From NCBI GenBank assembly GCA_036382695.1, contig DASVHF010000072.1:1-40764 (forward strand): a stretch of DNA of 40,764 nucleotides, read 5' to 3'. This document shows positions 1 to 6,423 of the stretch, in pieces. Position 1 is the stretch's first letter, and each line of letters opens with the position of its first letter. A program made the translations under genes and the position numbers. The notes beneath the pieces are model-generated. The model worked only from the letters and a program-made list of their open reading frames with translations. It was not told the DNA's origin and ran no database searches. The DNA comes from DASVHF01 sp036382695. GTDB taxonomy: Bacteria; Patescibacteriota; Microgenomatia; Woykebacterales; RBG-16-39-9b.

Positions 1-137
1 TTCCATTGAAAATGCTCTAATACTTCAGCAGCTTCAAGGGTCAGCGAAAGTGCAAGATCTTTCGGATTGTGAAACTGCTTCCAGTCTCGCGCATCCCGAA
101 ATTTTACGATTAACTTTTGTAATTCTTTTATTTCCAT
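1..137 (-). CDS. MazG-like nucleotide pyrophosphohydrolase, partial (N-terminal 45 residues)
   Basis: The first 45 codons of a minus-strand gene that runs off the left edge. The translation begins MEIKELQKLIVKFRDARDW and ends with EAAEVLEHFQW. That ending carries the E-x-x-E pair (E35, E38) which in MazG/RS21-C6-type all-alpha pyrophosphatases binds the Mg2+ used to hydrolyse (d)NTPs to (d)NMP and PPi. Members are usually about 90-120 residues, so more than half is missing here. The ATG at 137 is chosen because a promoter (TTGCAG, 17 bp, TAAAAT) ends 10 nt before it and no ribosome site is present. The role is probably nucleotide-pool cleaning. Identification is good from the motif alone; the substrate is unknown. 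Confidence 0.8.
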   Translation of the reverse strand, partial: MEIKELQKLIVKFRDARDWKQFHNPKDLALSLTLEAAEVLEHFQW

Positions 138-147
138 AAGCAAGAGG

Positions 148-176
148 ATTTTAGCTCTTTGGGGGCATGGCTGCAA
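148..176 (-). promoter_or_regulatory. Promoter of MazG-like gene
   Basis: On the minus strand, -35 TTGCAG (171-176), 17-bp spacer, -10 TAAAAT (148-153), then 10 nt to the ATG at 137. Transcription should start within a few bases of the start codon. The 16 bases at 138-153 recur exactly at 711-726. Confidence 0.6.
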
Positions 177-188
177 CTTTTTTGCAGT

Positions 189-551
189 TTAGGATTTAGC
201 CCATTTAATAACTTCTGTTAAGTCTTCCGACGATTTGGGGAAGAAAACTGGGATTTTATTTTGTTTAGCCCACTCTACTTCTTCTCTCGCTCCACTAGAA
301 TTTTCCCATCCGGGAATAGCCAGCACCGCACTACAAACCTTCTGTAAAATTTCCATGCCTATTTTTTTATAAAAACTTTCTGGGGCTTTAGCTTTTACCT
401 CAAAATGTTCCGTGTGATTGTGTGAACAAAAGAAAGGGATTTGTGCGTTTGCCAATGCAATCTGGTATTTTTCAGCATTTCTGATATTTTGCTCAATTCT
501 TTCTTTATCTCCACCGCTAAAATACGGTCCGGCAATAAAAACAATTTTCAT
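189..551 (-). CDS. DUF4406 / nucleoside deoxyribosyltransferase-like protein
   Basis: A 120-residue protein starting MKIVFIAGPYF. The opening hydrophobic strand followed by AGPY, then a helix with RIEQNIRNAE, and later AIPGWENSSGAREEVEWA are typical of the DUF4406/nucleoside 2-deoxyribosyltransferase-like Rossmann fold. The S-x-G-A-x-x-E segment corresponds to the region holding the catalytic Glu in deoxyribosyltransferases (E91 or E92 here). Such proteins split or transfer the N-glycosidic bond of (deoxy)nucleosides, but many DUF4406 proteins have no proven activity. It lies 51 bp downstream of its MazG-like neighbour's upstream side, on the same strand, each with its own promoter; together they suggest nucleotide salvage or sanitation. 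Fold assignment is reasonable, the reaction is inferred. Confidence 0.7.
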   Translation of the reverse strand: MKIVFIAGPYFSGGDKERIEQNIRNAEKYQIALANAQIPFFCSHNHTEHFEVKAKAPESFYKKIGMEILQKVCSAVLAIPGWENSSGAREEVEWAKQNKIPVFFPKSSEDLTEVIKWAKS

Positions 552-559
552 ATGATAAT

Positions 560-588
560 AATTTATCGCTTTATTAATCAGGCTGCAA
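560..588 (-). promoter_or_regulatory. Promoter of DUF4406-like gene
   Basis: Minus strand: -35 TTGCAG (583-588), 17 bp, -10 TAAATT (560-565), 8 nt to the ATG at 551. No Shine-Dalgarno is visible, so a leaderless message is expected. Confidence 0.55.
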
Positions 589-612
589 TGGTTCGATCTT
601 ACTCACCATAAT

Positions 613-647
613 CCAAAAAATCCCACCGTAACAATCAGGCAGGATTT
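613..647 (-). terminator. Intrinsic terminator-like hairpin
   Basis: Read on the minus strand, AAATCCTGCC and GGTGGGATTT form a 10-bp stem with two G-U pairs around a 10-nt loop, followed directly by a T run (GGGATTTTTTGG). It lies between the promoter at 721-750 and that of the DUF4406-like gene, so it would end a short transcript of about 100 nt. Confidence 0.5.
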
Positions 648-720
648 CGCCTTTATTTTAGCACATTAATCAGTTAATTGCTAGAAAAGCTGGGAACATA
701 AATTAGAAACAAGCAAGAGG

Positions 721-750
721 ATTTTAACATTCTTTGAATGTTGCGTCCAA
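721..750 (-). promoter_or_regulatory. Orphan promoter, possibly for a ~100-nt RNA
   Basis: Minus strand: -35 TTGGAC (745-750), 18 bp, -10 TAAAAT (721-726). The -10 and the ten bases after it are identical to those of the MazG-like gene promoter, but no start codon follows. A transcript from here would run to the terminator at 613-647. Confidence 0.4.
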
Positions 751-788
751 CAGACTAAGCACGCTCCGTAACCCCGATCTTGATCGGT

Positions 789-845
789 GGTACTCTCGCA
801 TGCTGCGACCATTTCCTCCGATTCAATCGGAGTTCATGGGCTAAA
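789..845. repeat. Compound palindromic intergenic repeat, copy 1
   Basis: Contains GGTACTCTCGC (789-799), CTGCGACCAT and ATGGGCTAAA, matching the elements at 28481-28521 and 37330-37417. CCAT (809-812) pairs with ATGG (836-839), and in this copy the loop carries an extra perfect hairpin (CTCCGAT/ATCGGAG, 816-832) that the other copies lack. Just to the left, CCGATC/GATCGG (774-787) forms another short palindrome. Confidence 0.55.
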
Positions 846-938
846 CGCTTTATCAGGTAGGCTTCAAGTTTTAATCAGTATTTTGTATCTTGTATTTTGG
901 AGCTAGAAAGCGAGTAGGTGGGGAAATTTTATTTCTTC

Positions 939-1130
939 TCACTTCACAAGAGGTATGCTATCTCTTTCGGGTCGCTGAGCAAACATTTTTCTATTGCGTG
1001 CTAGTGAATCATTTATTGCTTCGTTCACCCAAGAAGAAAAGCTTTGCTCTGATAGTAAGAGGTTAGCTCTTAATTTAAGATAGTTTTCTTTGTTTACCAT
1101 CACTGATATTTTGTAATTTTTATTTTCCAT
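939..1130 (-). CDS. Ribbon-helix-helix (CopG/Arc-like) small protein
   Basis: A 63-residue protein from the ATG at 1130 (MENKNYKISVMVNKE...). It has a short beta segment (YKISVMV), then two amphipathic helices (YLKLRANLLL and SFSSWVNEAINDSLAR), the layout of ribbon-helix-helix DNA-binding proteins that often act as antitoxins or small repressors. An upstream in-frame ATG would add 18 residues, but it lies upstream of the expected transcription start: a consensus promoter (TTGACA-17-TATTAT) ends 6 nt before 1130. No toxin of a known family is adjacent; the only partner candidate is the tiny basic ORF at 1208-1324. Function is unproven. Confidence 0.6.
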   Translation of the reverse strand: MENKNYKISVMVNKENYLKLRANLLLSEQSFSSWVNEAINDSLARNRKMFAQRPERDSIPLVK

Positions 1131-1136
1131 ATTTCC

Positions 1137-1165
1137 ATAATACCATAAATATATAAATATGTCAA
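1137..1165 (-). promoter_or_regulatory. Consensus promoter of the RHH gene (leaderless)
   Basis: Minus strand: -35 TTGACA (1160-1165), 17-bp A/T-rich spacer, -10 TATTAT (1137-1142), 6 nt to the ATG at 1130. The expected start of transcription is the start codon itself, which settles the start choice. Confidence 0.7.
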
Positions 1166-1207
1166 TATGGTATTGTAGCATCAAAGTTGGGGAGACTAGA
1201 GTATATC

Positions 1208-1324
1208 CTATCTACTTCGCTTATTTGCTTTTCGGTGGGATTTTTGGAAAAACTTTTTACTCGCATTTCTAGTATTGAATGCATTAAAGTTTTTCCTTAC
1301 TGCCTGCGGCGGAATTGATTTCAT
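1208..1324 (-). CDS. Candidate 38-residue basic peptide
   Basis: Reading ATG at 1324 to TAG at 1208 gives 38 residues beginning MKSIPPQAVRKNF and ending in a very basic tail (KSHRKANKRSR). I do not recognise it. It is listed because an extended -10 box (TGGTATAAT on the minus strand, 1331-1339) sits exactly 6 nt before the ATG, the same geometry as the other leaderless starts in this window. It lies upstream of, and in the same direction as, the ribbon-helix-helix gene. It could be a small nucleic-acid-binding or toxin-like peptide, or a chance ORF. Confidence 0.3.
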   Translation of the reverse strand: MKSIPPQAVRKNFNAFNTRNASKKFFQKSHRKANKRSR

Positions 1325-1330
1325 TAATTG

Positions 1331-1339
1331 ATTATACCA
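1331..1339 (-). promoter_or_regulatory. Extended -10 promoter before the 38-residue ORF
   Basis: Minus strand TGG followed by TATAAT; no good -35 at 17 bp. Six nt separate it from the ATG at 1324. Confidence 0.45.
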
Positions 1340-1387
1340 TCTTATCCAATCAGTAAATAAGTTCCAACACAGTAAAAAGGAGGTTGA

Positions 1388-1699
1388 TTAGAGGTTTTTG
1401 GTTACGTAGTTTTGGAAAATGGTGCTGTACATAAGGGCATCTTCAGCTAATTTTTTCTTGTCTTTCTGAGAAAGAGTCTGCGGCAGGGTATTTATTATTT
1501 TCGCCAGGTACAGCGGAGGCTTTGAAATTTCTTCTTTTCTTTTTAAGGCTTCTTGAACAAAACGCTGGGCTGTTTTTTCTGAACCATTGTAAAAGCCTAG
1601 TGCTACCCTTTTTAGATCCATCGCGAGAGATGAAATTGCAATTTTGTCTCTCTTTTCAATTTCTTTTTTTGTAAATGGGGACCCCTTGGTTATAATCAT
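1388..1699 (-). CDS. Hypothetical helical protein
   Basis: A 103-residue soluble protein (MIITKGSPFTKKEIEKRDK...), predicted mostly alpha-helical, rich in Lys, with no Cys, signal peptide or membrane segment. Segments such as DLKRVALGFYNGSEKTAQRFVQEALKR give amphipathic helices. I do not recognise a family. The reading frame is supported by a well-formed promoter (TTGCAG-17-TAAAAT) ending 9 nt before the ATG. Neighbours are unrelated small genes, so the context gives no function. Confidence 0.6.
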   Translation of the reverse strand: MIITKGSPFTKKEIEKRDKIAISSLAMDLKRVALGFYNGSEKTAQRFVQEALKRKEEISKPPLYLAKIINTLPQTLSQKDKKKLAEDALMYSTIFQNYVTKNL

Positions 1700-1708
1700 C
1701 GAGTATCG

Positions 1709-1737
1709 ATTTTATATCTTTGCCTCTGCTGCTGCAA
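1709..1737 (-). promoter_or_regulatory. Promoter of hypothetical gene 1388-1699
   Basis: Minus strand: -35 TTGCAG (1732-1737), 17 bp, -10 TAAAAT (1709-1714), 9 nt to the ATG at 1699; no ribosome site. Confidence 0.6.
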
Positions 1738-1817
1738 GCTTCAACTGGTATTATGTATCTTCAAGATACAAATTTTTGGTAATATCGTAAACTGGCTCTT
1801 ATAAAAACCCATAGCAT

Positions 1818-1846
1818 TTGCTTTATTTCTCCGGGTGTGCTATACT
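1818..1846 (+). promoter_or_regulatory. Promoter of the DEAD-box helicase gene
   Basis: TTGCTT (1818-1823), 17 bp, TATACT (1841-1846). It gives a leader of about 165 nt. A second candidate, TTGCCA (1962-1967), 18 bp, TATCTT (1986-1991), lies nearer the gene. Between them is a perfect 9-bp hairpin, CTTTGAAAT/ATTTCAAAG (1930-1938 with 1950-1958). Confidence 0.55.
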
Positions 1847-2015
1847 GCCTTTCAGTTGAATTAGATTTTGAGCTATACAAACACTTATTTTCTTTTTATT
1901 TTCTGCAATTAGCAGCTAAAGAAGTGGGTCTTTGAAATTAGCTCCTAAGATTTCAAAGTGCTTGCCAAGGCTGCATGTACGAACCTATCTTAGTTTTTCT
2001 CTTTCAATTAACCGT

Positions 2016-3263
2016 ATGAGTAAATTCCGAAGAAGTGCCAGTTTTGGCGGTCGTAGCCATTTTGGCAAAAGAAAATTTAATAAATTAGGCAATGGTGGCA
2101 GCTATAGCTACCCGAAAAGTTTTTCCAATGCGAAAAGATTGTCTGGGGCAACTAGAAGCCAGCTGGGTGATGATATAGGTATTTTTATCAAAAAGGCGGG
2201 AGAAAACTCTTTTGTTGAAGACTACGCCACAAAATACAGATTTGCAGATTTTGATCTCGCTCCCGATTTACAAACAAACATCGCCAAAATAGGTTACAGA
2301 GAACCTACTCCTATTCAAGATCAGGCTATAAAGCCAATACTTGAAGGTAGGGATCTGATCGGACTGGCCAACACTGGTACCGGTAAAACTGCGGCGTTTT
2401 TGATCCCTCTAATAAATAAAATATGTAGAGATAGAAATCAACGGGTACTAATCGTTACCCCAACTAGAGAACTGGCTGGACAAATAAACGAGGAGCTCCA
2501 TGTTTTATCTCAAGGTATGCATGTATATTCTTCTCTAGTGATCGGCGGGGCGAATATTCACCGGCAAATTGGGGATATTCGGCGCCGACCAAGCGTAGTC
2601 ATCGGTACACCGGGAAGACTGAAAGATCTTATTGAAAGACGCGTCCTTCATCTAGCCGACTTTCGTAATTTCGTACTAGATGAGGTAGATCATATGGTAG
2701 ATATTGGTTTTATCCACGATGTTAAATACTTTATTTCGCTTCTTCCCAAGGAGCGTCAATCACTCTTTTTTTCGGCCACTATTCCAGCTAATGTGCACGA
2801 GGTGCTACAAGATTTTGTTACCAACCCGGTGACTGTATCGGTGAAACAACAAAATACCCCCGAAAATATTGACCAGGATGTCGTAAAGGTGAACGGGGGG
2901 AACAAAGTGGACAAACTGCACGATCTCTTAAATCAAGAGGGTTTCAACAAGGTGCTAATTTTTGGCCGTACCAAACACGGAGTTGAAAAGCTGGATCGTC
3001 TGCTAACCACTCGAGGTTTTAAGGTAGGCTCTATCCACGGAAATAGAAGGCAATCTCAAAGACAAAGAATACTAAAAAGCTTCAAGACGGATGAGATCCG
3101 CATACTTTTGGCTACTGACGTGGCTAGCAGAGGGCTGGATATTGATAATGTTTCTCACGTGATCAACTATGACTTGCCCCAAACTTATGATGATTACGTC
3201 CATCGAATTGGCCGTACAGGCCGGTTGAATAAACGCGGGACTGCTCTAACCTTTGTTGAGTAA
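2016..3263 (+). CDS. DEAD-box ATP-dependent RNA helicase
   Basis: A 415-residue superfamily 2 RNA helicase that unwinds short RNA duplexes with ATP, probably in ribosome assembly, cold adaptation or mRNA decay. Visible motifs (numbered from MSKFRRSASF): Q motif GYREPTPIQDQ near 93, Walker A ANTGTGKT 118-125, PTRELA near 148, TPGRL near 198, motif II DEVD 222-225 instead of DEAD, SAT 253-255, and motif VI HRIGRTGR near 396. The N-terminal 60 residues are basic and Gly/Arg/Ser-rich, as in patescibacterial helicases. The protein stops about ten residues after motif VI, so the core lacks the usual C-terminal tail. The ATG at 2016 is preferred over an in-frame TTG at 1932 because the extra segment is atypical. 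A long structured leader suggests autoregulation. Confidence 0.92.
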   Translation: MSKFRRSASFGGRSHFGKRKFNKLGNGGSYSYPKSFSNAKRLSGATRSQLGDDIGIFIKKAGENSFVEDYATKYRFADFDLAPDLQTNIAKIGYREPTPIQDQAIKPILEGRDLIGLANTGTGKTAAFLIPLINKICRDRNQRVLIVTPTRELAGQINEELHVLSQGMHVYSSLVIGGANIHRQIGDIRRRPSVVIGTPGRLKDLIERRVLHLADFRNFVLDEVDHMVDIGFIHDVKYFISLLPKERQSLFFSATIPANVHEVLQDFVTNPVTVSVKQQNTPENIDQDVVKVNGGNKVDKLHDLLNQEGFNKVLIFGRTKHGVEKLDRLLTTRGFKVGSIHGNRRQSQRQRILKSFKTDEIRILLATDVASRGLDIDNVSHVINYDLPQTYDDYVHRIGRTGRLNKRGTALTFVE

Positions 3264-3302
3264 TACTTGCTCTAATCTCCTTGCTTATTTAAATTTTGGG
3301 AG

Positions 3303-3308
3303 TATACT
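3303..3308 (+). promoter_or_regulatory. -10 box of small gene 3315-3506
   Basis: TATACT, with TTGCTT at 3281-3286 (16-bp spacer), and 6 nt to a GTG start at 3315. Confidence 0.4.
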
Positions 3309-3314
3309 AAAGGG

Positions 3315-3506
3315 GTGACTGAAAACGTAAGTGACTTCATTTCTTTTCATAATGCCCACATTTTGGATTTGGAATTGACCGCAAGTTACAAAACAATCTC
3401 TACGTTTGCCGCTAAGAGAAAGATAGCCCTTGAGGATTTGTCGATTGAAAAACACCGTCTTCCTTTCATCAACTGGATCACTAGCCTAAATAGTTCCCAA
3501 GTCTAA
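3315..3506 (+). CDS. Hypothetical small protein, GTG start
   Basis: A 63-residue ORF starting at GTG (MTENVSDFISFHNAHIL...), mixed charge, predicted largely helical, no membrane segment, no family I recognise. It sits 51 bp after the helicase on the same strand. In favour of a real gene: a promoter-like TTGCTT-16-TATACT places transcription start at the GTG, as in other leaderless genes here. Against: it is short and has no recognised relative. After its stop there is a weak hairpin followed by T-rich sequence (about 3502-3536). Confidence 0.4.
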   Translation: MTENVSDFISFHNAHILDLELTASYKTISTFAAKRKIALEDLSIEKHRLPFINWITSLNSSQV

Positions 3507-3597
3507 GTTTACTAGACGAATTTTAACTTTTTCCCTCTTTTGCAAATATTGATATTGAAGCTAAAAAGCGAGTATAGTTAACTTAAGATGGGTTTGC

Positions 3598-3603
3598 TAT
3601 AGT
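3598..3603 (+). promoter_or_regulatory. -10 box of UPF0016 gene
   Basis: TATAGT, 9 nt before the ATG at 3613; no clear -35. It makes the ATG at 3613 more likely than the in-frame TTG at 3607. Confidence 0.4.
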
Positions 3604-3612
3604 GAATTGTCT

Positions 3613-3885
3613 ATGGATTGGAAAATATTTGGCTCGACTTTTCTTTTAATTTTTCTGGCCGAACTGGGTGACAAAACTCAACTAGCAGTTCTTGCCCTTT
3701 CTGCAAAGGAAAAAACGCCTCTAACAATTTTCGTCTCAGCCATCTTTGGCTTTGCGCTAGCGACAGTTATTGCAATAATCATCGGTACAATCGGCGCAAA
3801 ATATGTACCAGTGGAAATAGTCCAAAAGATTGCTGCCGTTGCTTTCATCATAATAGGTGTTTTGATCTTCTTCGGAAAAATTTAG
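3613..3885 (+). CDS. Half-size UPF0016/TMEM165/Gdt1-family membrane transporter
   Basis: A 90-residue membrane protein with three hydrophobic segments and one copy of the family signature ELGDKTQ (E17-Q23), which forms the cation site. Full-length Gdt1/TMEM165/MneA proteins carry two such repeats and export Mn2+ or exchange Ca2+/Mn2+ for H+. Half-size forms are known elsewhere and are thought to pair. Only one half is visible here, so a homodimer is the simplest model. The stop codon overlaps the stop of the convergent CapA-like gene (TAG and TAA share bases at 3882-3885). Confidence 0.8.
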   Translation: MDWKIFGSTFLLIFLAELGDKTQLAVLALSAKEKTPLTIFVSAIFGFALATVIAIIIGTIGAKYVPVEIVQKIAAVAFIIIGVLIFFGKI

Positions 3886-4862
3886 CCAAAATTTATTTCA
3901 AGACGTTTTTCTTTTCCTTGCCAGCTGGTTTTGGTGCCAAGACCGGCACAAAGCTGACTCATTTTCTGAACAATCTCCTCCGCTTCTCCATCATCCGCCA
4001 GTCTTACCTGAAAATCTCTGATGACTGTAGGGTACATTTTTATCCGACCAATTCGATCGTCAACCGTTTCCAGTACAAAGATAAAAGACTGATCGTTTTT
4101 CTCAATTTCGTCAACAGCATAGTCATCAATAAAATCGCCCGTGCAATAAATTATTGGCTTACCTTTGTAAATTTCAATCCCACGAAAGACGTGTCCGGAA
4201 TGGCCAAAAATCACATCAGCACCAGCGTCGATTAAAGCTCGCGCAAAAGGTGGGTGTTCTTTTGGCGAGGCATAACCCCAATTCGGTCCCCAATGAGCAG
4301 AGATGATTAAGAGATCGGCTTCCTCTTTTGCTTTTTTGATACTCCCAAAAAGCTTCTTTGCCCGTTGATCTTTCAAATCAATCGGAACAAAATAGACTCC
4401 GGCCTGGTCCTTCCTTGCCTCCCAAGTCGGTTCATTATCGGTAAAGGAGGTTAGGCCGATTTTCTTCCCACCAACTTTTGTAACAGCGGTGGATGAAGCT
4501 TTCCGTAAATTGACACCAGCACCAGCATAGCCAATTTTCTCGCTTTTTAAGATCTTCAACATCTCAAACATTGCCTCATACTCATAATCCAAAGTGTGAT
4601 TATTGGCCAAAGACACAGCGTCAATAGAGGCCACCTTTAAACTTTCAATGTTCTTTGCATCTGTCCGAAAATGGAAAACTTTTGGCGTAGCGTCCCAAGG
4701 ACGGCCGCGGTCAGAGATAACGCATTCTAAATTGATCAGGCGAAAATCGCAGTCGTGGAAAAGGGACAAGGTATCTCCCCAAGGATAATCTGCCGGTTTT
4801 TGCCTCAAAACCTCGTTGACGGTTCTTCCCAGCATCACATCACCAACTAAAAGAATTTTCAT
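3882..4862 (-). CDS. CapA-family metallophosphoesterase-like protein
   Basis: A 326-residue protein of the PgsA/CapA family, a calcineurin-like phosphoesterase fold named after poly-gamma-glutamate capsule synthesis. Metal-site motifs are present in order: GDVMLGR (residues 7-13), NLECVIS, LANNHTLDY, ISAHWGPN and GHSGHVFRG. There is no signal peptide or N-terminal membrane anchor, unlike Bacillus CapA/PgsA, so a cytoplasmic phosphoesterase role is possible. It lies 30 bp downstream of the dehydrogenase gene on the same strand and has no obvious promoter, so the two are probably cotranscribed. No capB/capC neighbours exist, so a capsule role is doubtful. Confidence 0.85.
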   Translation of the reverse strand: MKILLVGDVMLGRTVNEVLRQKPADYPWGDTLSLFHDCDFRLINLECVISDRGRPWDATPKVFHFRTDAKNIESLKVASIDAVSLANNHTLDYEYEAMFEMLKILKSEKIGYAGAGVNLRKASSTAVTKVGGKKIGLTSFTDNEPTWEARKDQAGVYFVPIDLKDQRAKKLFGSIKKAKEEADLLIISAHWGPNWGYASPKEHPPFARALIDAGADVIFGHSGHVFRGIEIYKGKPIIYCTGDFIDDYAVDEIEKNDQSFIFVLETVDDRIGRIKMYPTVIRDFQVRLADDGEAEEIVQKMSQLCAGLGTKTSWQGKEKRLEINFG

Positions 4863-4892
4863 ATCGATAAATTGATAGGGAGATTAGGGTCA

Positions 4893-6017
4893 TTATTCCT
4901 TAGAATTTCTTGCGCGCTGAAGCCTCTCCCTAGCAATCTTTAGAGCTGCCTGCCTAGGGGTAATCTTCTCGGCTTTTGATTTCCCTAAAACAGTCCCCAC
5001 GTTTCTTTCAATTTTTCTTTCTACCAGTTTAAACATCTGCTTTGGATTATAACCTCTGTATTCTGCGTAAGAAGAGATCACTCCCCCGGCATTAGCAACG
5101 ATATCAGGAACAACCAAAACTCCTTTTTTATAAAGTGTGACTTCTGCATCAGGTCTAACTGCCAAATTAGCCGCCTCAACGATTAGCTTTGCTTTTACTT
5201 TATTTACATTTTCGGCGTTAACCGCATCGTGGAAAGCAGCTGGGATTAAAATATCAACGTCAAGGGCAGTGATATCCTCGCTAGAAAGTTTTTCTCCATC
5301 AGGATTATCCGATACGCTTCCCTTTTTCTTTTTAATATCAAAGATTTTTCGAACTTCTAGCCCTTTTGGGTTATAAGTCGTGCCTCCACTATCAGAAATC
5401 GCTACAATCTTTGCTTTTTCCTTCGCCAGAAGGCTGGTAACAAAACTGCCGACATTACCAGATCCGGCGATTGCTACGCTCATCTCCTCAATATTCTGAC
5501 CTAAAAACCCTAGTGCTGCTAAAACCGCTTGAACTACACCAAAACCTGTTGAACCAAATTCATGTGGCAGTCCGCACTCCTCACCAGGTTTTATACACAT
5601 ATCGGCCGGTTTACCGGTCGCAGATTTTAAAGAACCGTTGGCCCTTACGAATTCAGCTATCTCCCGCCCGCCAGTACCGACATCTGGTCCGGCTATATAA
5701 AGAGATGGGCATAATAACTTTATGGCCCTGGAAAAAGAACGGATTAATTCAAACTTCTGCGCGAGACTTATGTTTTTCACGTCGGCTATAATACCAGATT
5801 TCCCTCCACCGAACGGTAGCTCTGCCAGTGCATTTTTGTAAGTCATTACCCTCGCTAAGTGGAATATTTCCTCAAGTGTTACACCTGGCGTCATTCGCAA
5901 ACCGCCTTTTGCTACCCCCAACCAAGTGTTATCGATTACTAAAAACCCGCGCATTTTGGTTTCTTGATCGTAAATTTCAATTAATTTTTCTGGACCAAGG
6001 TGGTCGTGTTTAATCAT
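4893..6017 (-). CDS. Glu/Leu/Phe/Val-family amino acid dehydrogenase
   Basis: A 374-residue NAD(P)-dependent oxidoreductase that deaminates an amino acid to its 2-oxo acid and ammonia. KGGLRM and the PFGGGKSG segment carry the substrate-binding and catalytic lysines; GPDVGTG carries the catalytic Asp; the Rossmann domain has AGSGNVGS; PDIVANAGG and SYAEY are conserved C-terminal features. The length is closer to leucine/valine-type enzymes (about 360-375) than to glutamate dehydrogenase (about 415-450), so the substrate cannot be assigned from this reading. It is first of a two-gene unit with the CapA-like gene. The promoter (TTGCGA-17-TAATAT) ends 14 nt before the ATG and no ribosome site is seen. 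Confidence 0.88.
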   Translation of the reverse strand: MIKHDHLGPEKLIEIYDQETKMRGFLVIDNTWLGVAKGGLRMTPGVTLEEIFHLARVMTYKNALAELPFGGGKSGIIADVKNISLAQKFELIRSFSRAIKLLCPSLYIAGPDVGTGGREIAEFVRANGSLKSATGKPADMCIKPGEECGLPHEFGSTGFGVVQAVLAALGFLGQNIEEMSVAIAGSGNVGSFVTSLLAKEKAKIVAISDSGGTTYNPKGLEVRKIFDIKKKKGSVSDNPDGEKLSSEDITALDVDILIPAAFHDAVNAENVNKVKAKLIVEAANLAVRPDAEVTLYKKGVLVVPDIVANAGGVISSYAEYRGYNPKQMFKLVERKIERNVGTVLGKSKAEKITPRQAALKIARERLQRARNSKE

Positions 6018-6031
6018 AGAAGAAGTAATTT

Positions 6032-6060
6032 ATATTATCCTCATCGAGAAAATTTCGCAA
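6032..6060 (-). promoter_or_regulatory. Promoter of amino acid dehydrogenase gene
   Basis: Minus strand: TTGCGA (6055-6060), 17 bp, TAATAT (6032-6037), 14 nt to the ATG; a leader of only about 7 nt. Confidence 0.55.
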
Positions 6061-6086
6061 GTGGTGAGGCTCCCAGGTAAAAAACC

Positions 6087-6169
6087 GCCTGCCTGGCGGC
6101 AGACAGGCCGGGGTGAGTTGCCGGTTACACCGCTTAAATTCAGTGTTACCAGCAACTTATTCTCCCCGG
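6087..6169. repeat. Two abutting palindromes in the dehydrogenase-RRM gap
   Basis: A GC-rich REP-like hairpin (GCCTGCCTG... with ...CAGACAGGC, 6087-6108) touches a second, larger concentric palindrome: CCGGGG (6108-6113) with CCCCGG (6164-6169), AGTTGC (6116-6121) with GCAACT (6152-6157), GGTTACAC (6123-6130) with GTGTTACC (6143-6150, one mismatch). It is more GC-rich than its surroundings. No T run follows on either strand, so it is not a plain terminator. Confidence 0.6.
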
Positions 6170-6260
6170 CAAAAGAAGGTGAAAAATTACCGAATATTTA
6201 TACACTATAGTAATTAAATTGTCAAGTCCCAAGGTGAAGTTCATTGGCTAGTGTGAAATA

Positions 6261-6290
6261 TTGACAATTACTTAGCTTTGCCGCTAAAAT
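6261..6290 (+). promoter_or_regulatory. Promoter of RRM protein gene with ~127-nt leader
   Basis: TTGACA (6261-6266), 18 bp, TAAAAT (6285-6290). The leader from about 6297 to 6423 contains AGTCTG/CAGACT (6367-6372 with 6389-6394) and CCGT/ACGG (6395-6398 with 6402-6405), then a purine-rich site (AAAGGA) before the ATG. Confidence 0.65.
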
Positions 6291-6423
6291 CATAGTGTTA
6301 GTATTATTAAAAACCTTCTTTCTTCTTATTCGCTCGACCCGCGTTCGTTTTCCCAAAATTCGAAGCAGTCTGAATAAGTAAGCAAGTGCAGACTCCGTAA
6401 GACGGGGTAGAAAGGAAAAACTT

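Larger units (their letters stand above)
552..938. other. Gene-free stretch with terminator, spare promoter and repeats
   Basis: I find no convincing gene here. From left to right it holds the promoter of the DUF4406-like gene (560-588), a minus-strand terminator hairpin (613-647), a minus-strand promoter with no ORF behind it (721-750), and a compound palindromic repeat (about 765-845) related to elements at 28481-28521 and 37330-37417. Confidence 0.6.

Noticed and set aside
580..620. tRNA-like T-arm GGTTCGATC
   Set aside because: No cloverleaf, acceptor stem or anticodon arm can be built around it.
2016..3506. Frameshift joining the helicase with the small ORF after it
   Set aside because: The helicase ends normally after motif VI, the gap is 51 bp with a promoter-like box, and the small ORF does not resemble a helicase tail.
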